6,604 nucleotides of DNA from Dehalococcoidia bacterium UBA5629 (lineage in GTDB: Bacteria > Chloroflexota > Dehalococcoidia > GIF9 > UBA5629), in contig DIKB01000148.1 in NCBI GenBank assembly GCA_002421445.1, forward strand, positions 1 to 6,604, in the 5' to 3' direction. The position numbers were made by a program, and so were the translations under genes. Below, in pieces: positions 5,359 through 6,604 of this stretch. The first letter of the stretch is position 1. Every line of letters starts with the position of its first letter. Under the pieces are notes generated by a model that searched no databases, had not been told where the DNA came from, and saw only the letters and a program-made list of their open reading frames with translations.

Positions 5359-6604
5359 ATGGGAAAGACAATAGGAATCGACCTTGGAACAACATTAAGC
5401 GTCATTGCCATAATTGAAGGAGGCGAACCGAAAGTTATCTCGAACGCAGAGGGCGAACGGCTGACACCATCAATCGTCGCCATCGATAAGAAGGGAGAGC
5501 GCCTTGTTGGACTTCTGGCAAAGCGACAGGCGATAACCAATCCGGAGAACACCATCTTCAGCATTAAAAGGCTCATGGGGCGAAAATTCAAGGATGCCGA
5601 GGTACAAAGTGATATTAAGCGGCTTCCGTACAAAATCGTTGAAGCGCCGAATGGCGATGCTAAAGTAGTGATCGGAGGGCGGGAATACAGCACGGCAGAG
5701 GTCTCCGCCATGATCTTGCAGAAACTAAAGACTGATGCGGAAGCGTATCTCGGCGAAAAGGTCACTGATGCTGTCATTACCGTGCCTGCATACTTCAACG
5801 ACAGCCAGAGACAGGCAACAAAAGATGCCGGCGTAATCGCCGGACTCAATGTCCTGCGCATCATCAACGAGCCGACAGCTTCAGCACTGGCCTACGGCAT
5901 GGATAAAAAGAATGAACAGACAATAGCTGTGTATGACTTCGGCGGCGGCACATTCGACATTTCGATTTTGGAGCTCGGAGAGGGGACATTTCAGGTCAAA
6001 TCGACCAACGGCGATACTCACCTCGGGGGTCATGATATCGACCAGGTCATCATGGACTGGTTATGTGAGGAATTCAAAAAGGAGGTCGGCATAGATCTGA
6101 GGCAGGACAGAATGGCCTTACAACGTCTCAAGGACGCTGCAGAGAAAGCGAAAAAAGAACTGTCTACGGTAGGACAAACGGATATTAATCTGCCATTCAT
6201 CACTGCGGACGCATCCGGCCCCAAACATATGAACATAACGTTGACAAAAGCAAAACTTGAGCAGTTGGCTATGCCACTCATTGAACGAAGCATCGAACCA
6301 TGCCGTCGAGCCTTGAAGGATGCCAATTTGACAACGGCTCAGATAAATGACGTTATTTTTGTTGGCGGCCAGACAAGAATGCCCAAGATTCAAGACGTCG
6401 TAAGACAGTTCTTTGGGAGGGAACCGATAAAGAGCATTAATCCTGATGAAGCAGTTGCGCTGGGCGCAGCCATTCAGGGAGGCGTACTGAAAGGCGATAT
6501 CCGAGAGGTGCTGCTTCTTGATGTAACACCGCTGACACTGGGAATTGAGACTCTTGGCGGTATAGCTACTCCGTTGATACCGAGAAACACCACCATCCCG
6601 ACAA
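5359..6604 (+). CDS. dnaK: Molecular chaperone DnaK (Hsp70), partial, cut by window end
   Basis: ATP-dependent chaperone of the cytoplasm, acting with DnaJ and GrpE. The reading frame is open from ATG 5359 (AGGAGG five bases upstream) to the window end, giving 415 residues of an expected 600-640. The nucleotide-binding domain is complete: phosphate-1 motif GIDLGTT (6-12), catalytic lysine in FSIKRLMG (K70), NEPTASALAYG (170-180), phosphate-2 motif DFGGGTFDIS (193-202, T198 matching E. coli T199), and FVGGQTRMPKIQ (334-345). The interdomain linker EVLLLDVTPL (383-392) is intact, and the substrate-binding domain has just begun. L13 replaces the usual Asn, and GGHDID (223-228) replaces GGEDFD or GGDDFD. 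It is third in the hrcA operon; dnaJ often follows in such operons but lies outside the window. Confidence 0.98.
   Translation, partial: MGKTIGIDLGTTLSVIAIIEGGEPKVISNAEGERLTPSIVAIDKKGERLVGLLAKRQAITNPENTIFSIKRLMGRKFKDAEVQSDIKRLPYKIVEAPNGDAKVVIGGREYSTAEVSAMILQKLKTDAEAYLGEKVTDAVITVPAYFNDSQRQATKDAGVIAGLNVLRIINEPTASALAYGMDKKNEQTIAVYDFGGGTFDISILELGEGTFQVKSTNGDTHLGGHDIDQVIMDWLCEEFKKEVGIDLRQDRMALQRLKDAAEKAKKELSTVGQTDINLPFITADASGPKHMNITLTKAKLEQLAMPLIERSIEPCRRALKDANLTTAQINDVIFVGGQTRMPKIQDVVRQFFGREPIKSINPDEAVALGAAIQGGVLKGDIREVLLLDVTPLTLGIETLGGIATPLIPRNTTIPT

Noticed and set aside
5346..6393. Minus-strand open frames opposite dnaK
   Set aside because: Long antisense frames are common opposite dnaK because of its codon pattern; the sense strand is unmistakable DnaK.

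Overview
This 6.6 kb window looks like ordinary chromosomal DNA from a non-enteric bacterium. Two things support that: the heat-shock operon has the HrcA repressor and a CIRCE operator, and every signal peptide seen is a type II (lipoprotein) one. The DnaK sequence (DLGTT-x-S followed by a run close to what I recall for Dehalococcoides), the Ser/Thr/Pro-linker lipoproteins and the mid-range base composition make me think of Chloroflexota, probably class Dehalococcoidia. That placement is inference from memory, not a search result.

Layout. The left part (1-1396) reads on the minus strand. It holds serine hydroxymethyltransferase (glyA), then the first 18 codons of transketolase (tkt), which runs off the window edge and has its own promoter-like sequence. 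A 122-bp divergent intergenic region (1397-1518) carries well-matched sigma70-type promoters in both directions. The middle part (1519-3588, plus strand) is an accessory block of three small secreted lipoproteins: a single PKD/Ig-like domain protein ending in a Cys-x-x-Cys motif, an FxLYD-type domain protein, and a larger protein with two PKD/Ig-like domains and a DNRLRE-like beta-sandwich at the C-terminus. A strong 13-bp-stem terminator closes this block. The right part (3643-6604, plus strand) is the class I heat-shock operon hrcA-grpE-dnaK. It has a consensus promoter and a CIRCE operator touching the hrcA start codon; dnaK is cut by the window end at residue 415.

How the genes work together. 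GlyA supplies glycine and one-carbon units, and transketolase belongs to the non-oxidative pentose phosphate pathway. HrcA represses its own operon through CIRCE, so GrpE (nucleotide exchange factor) and DnaK (Hsp70) rise on heat or misfolding stress. The lipoproteins have no assigned function; the PKD domains of the first and third are clear relatives, which suggests local duplication. No stretch over 300 bases lacks a gene. I see no mobile element, CRISPR array, tRNA or rRNA, and no convincing new defence or mobile system. The lipoprotein block is the only part that is not textbook.
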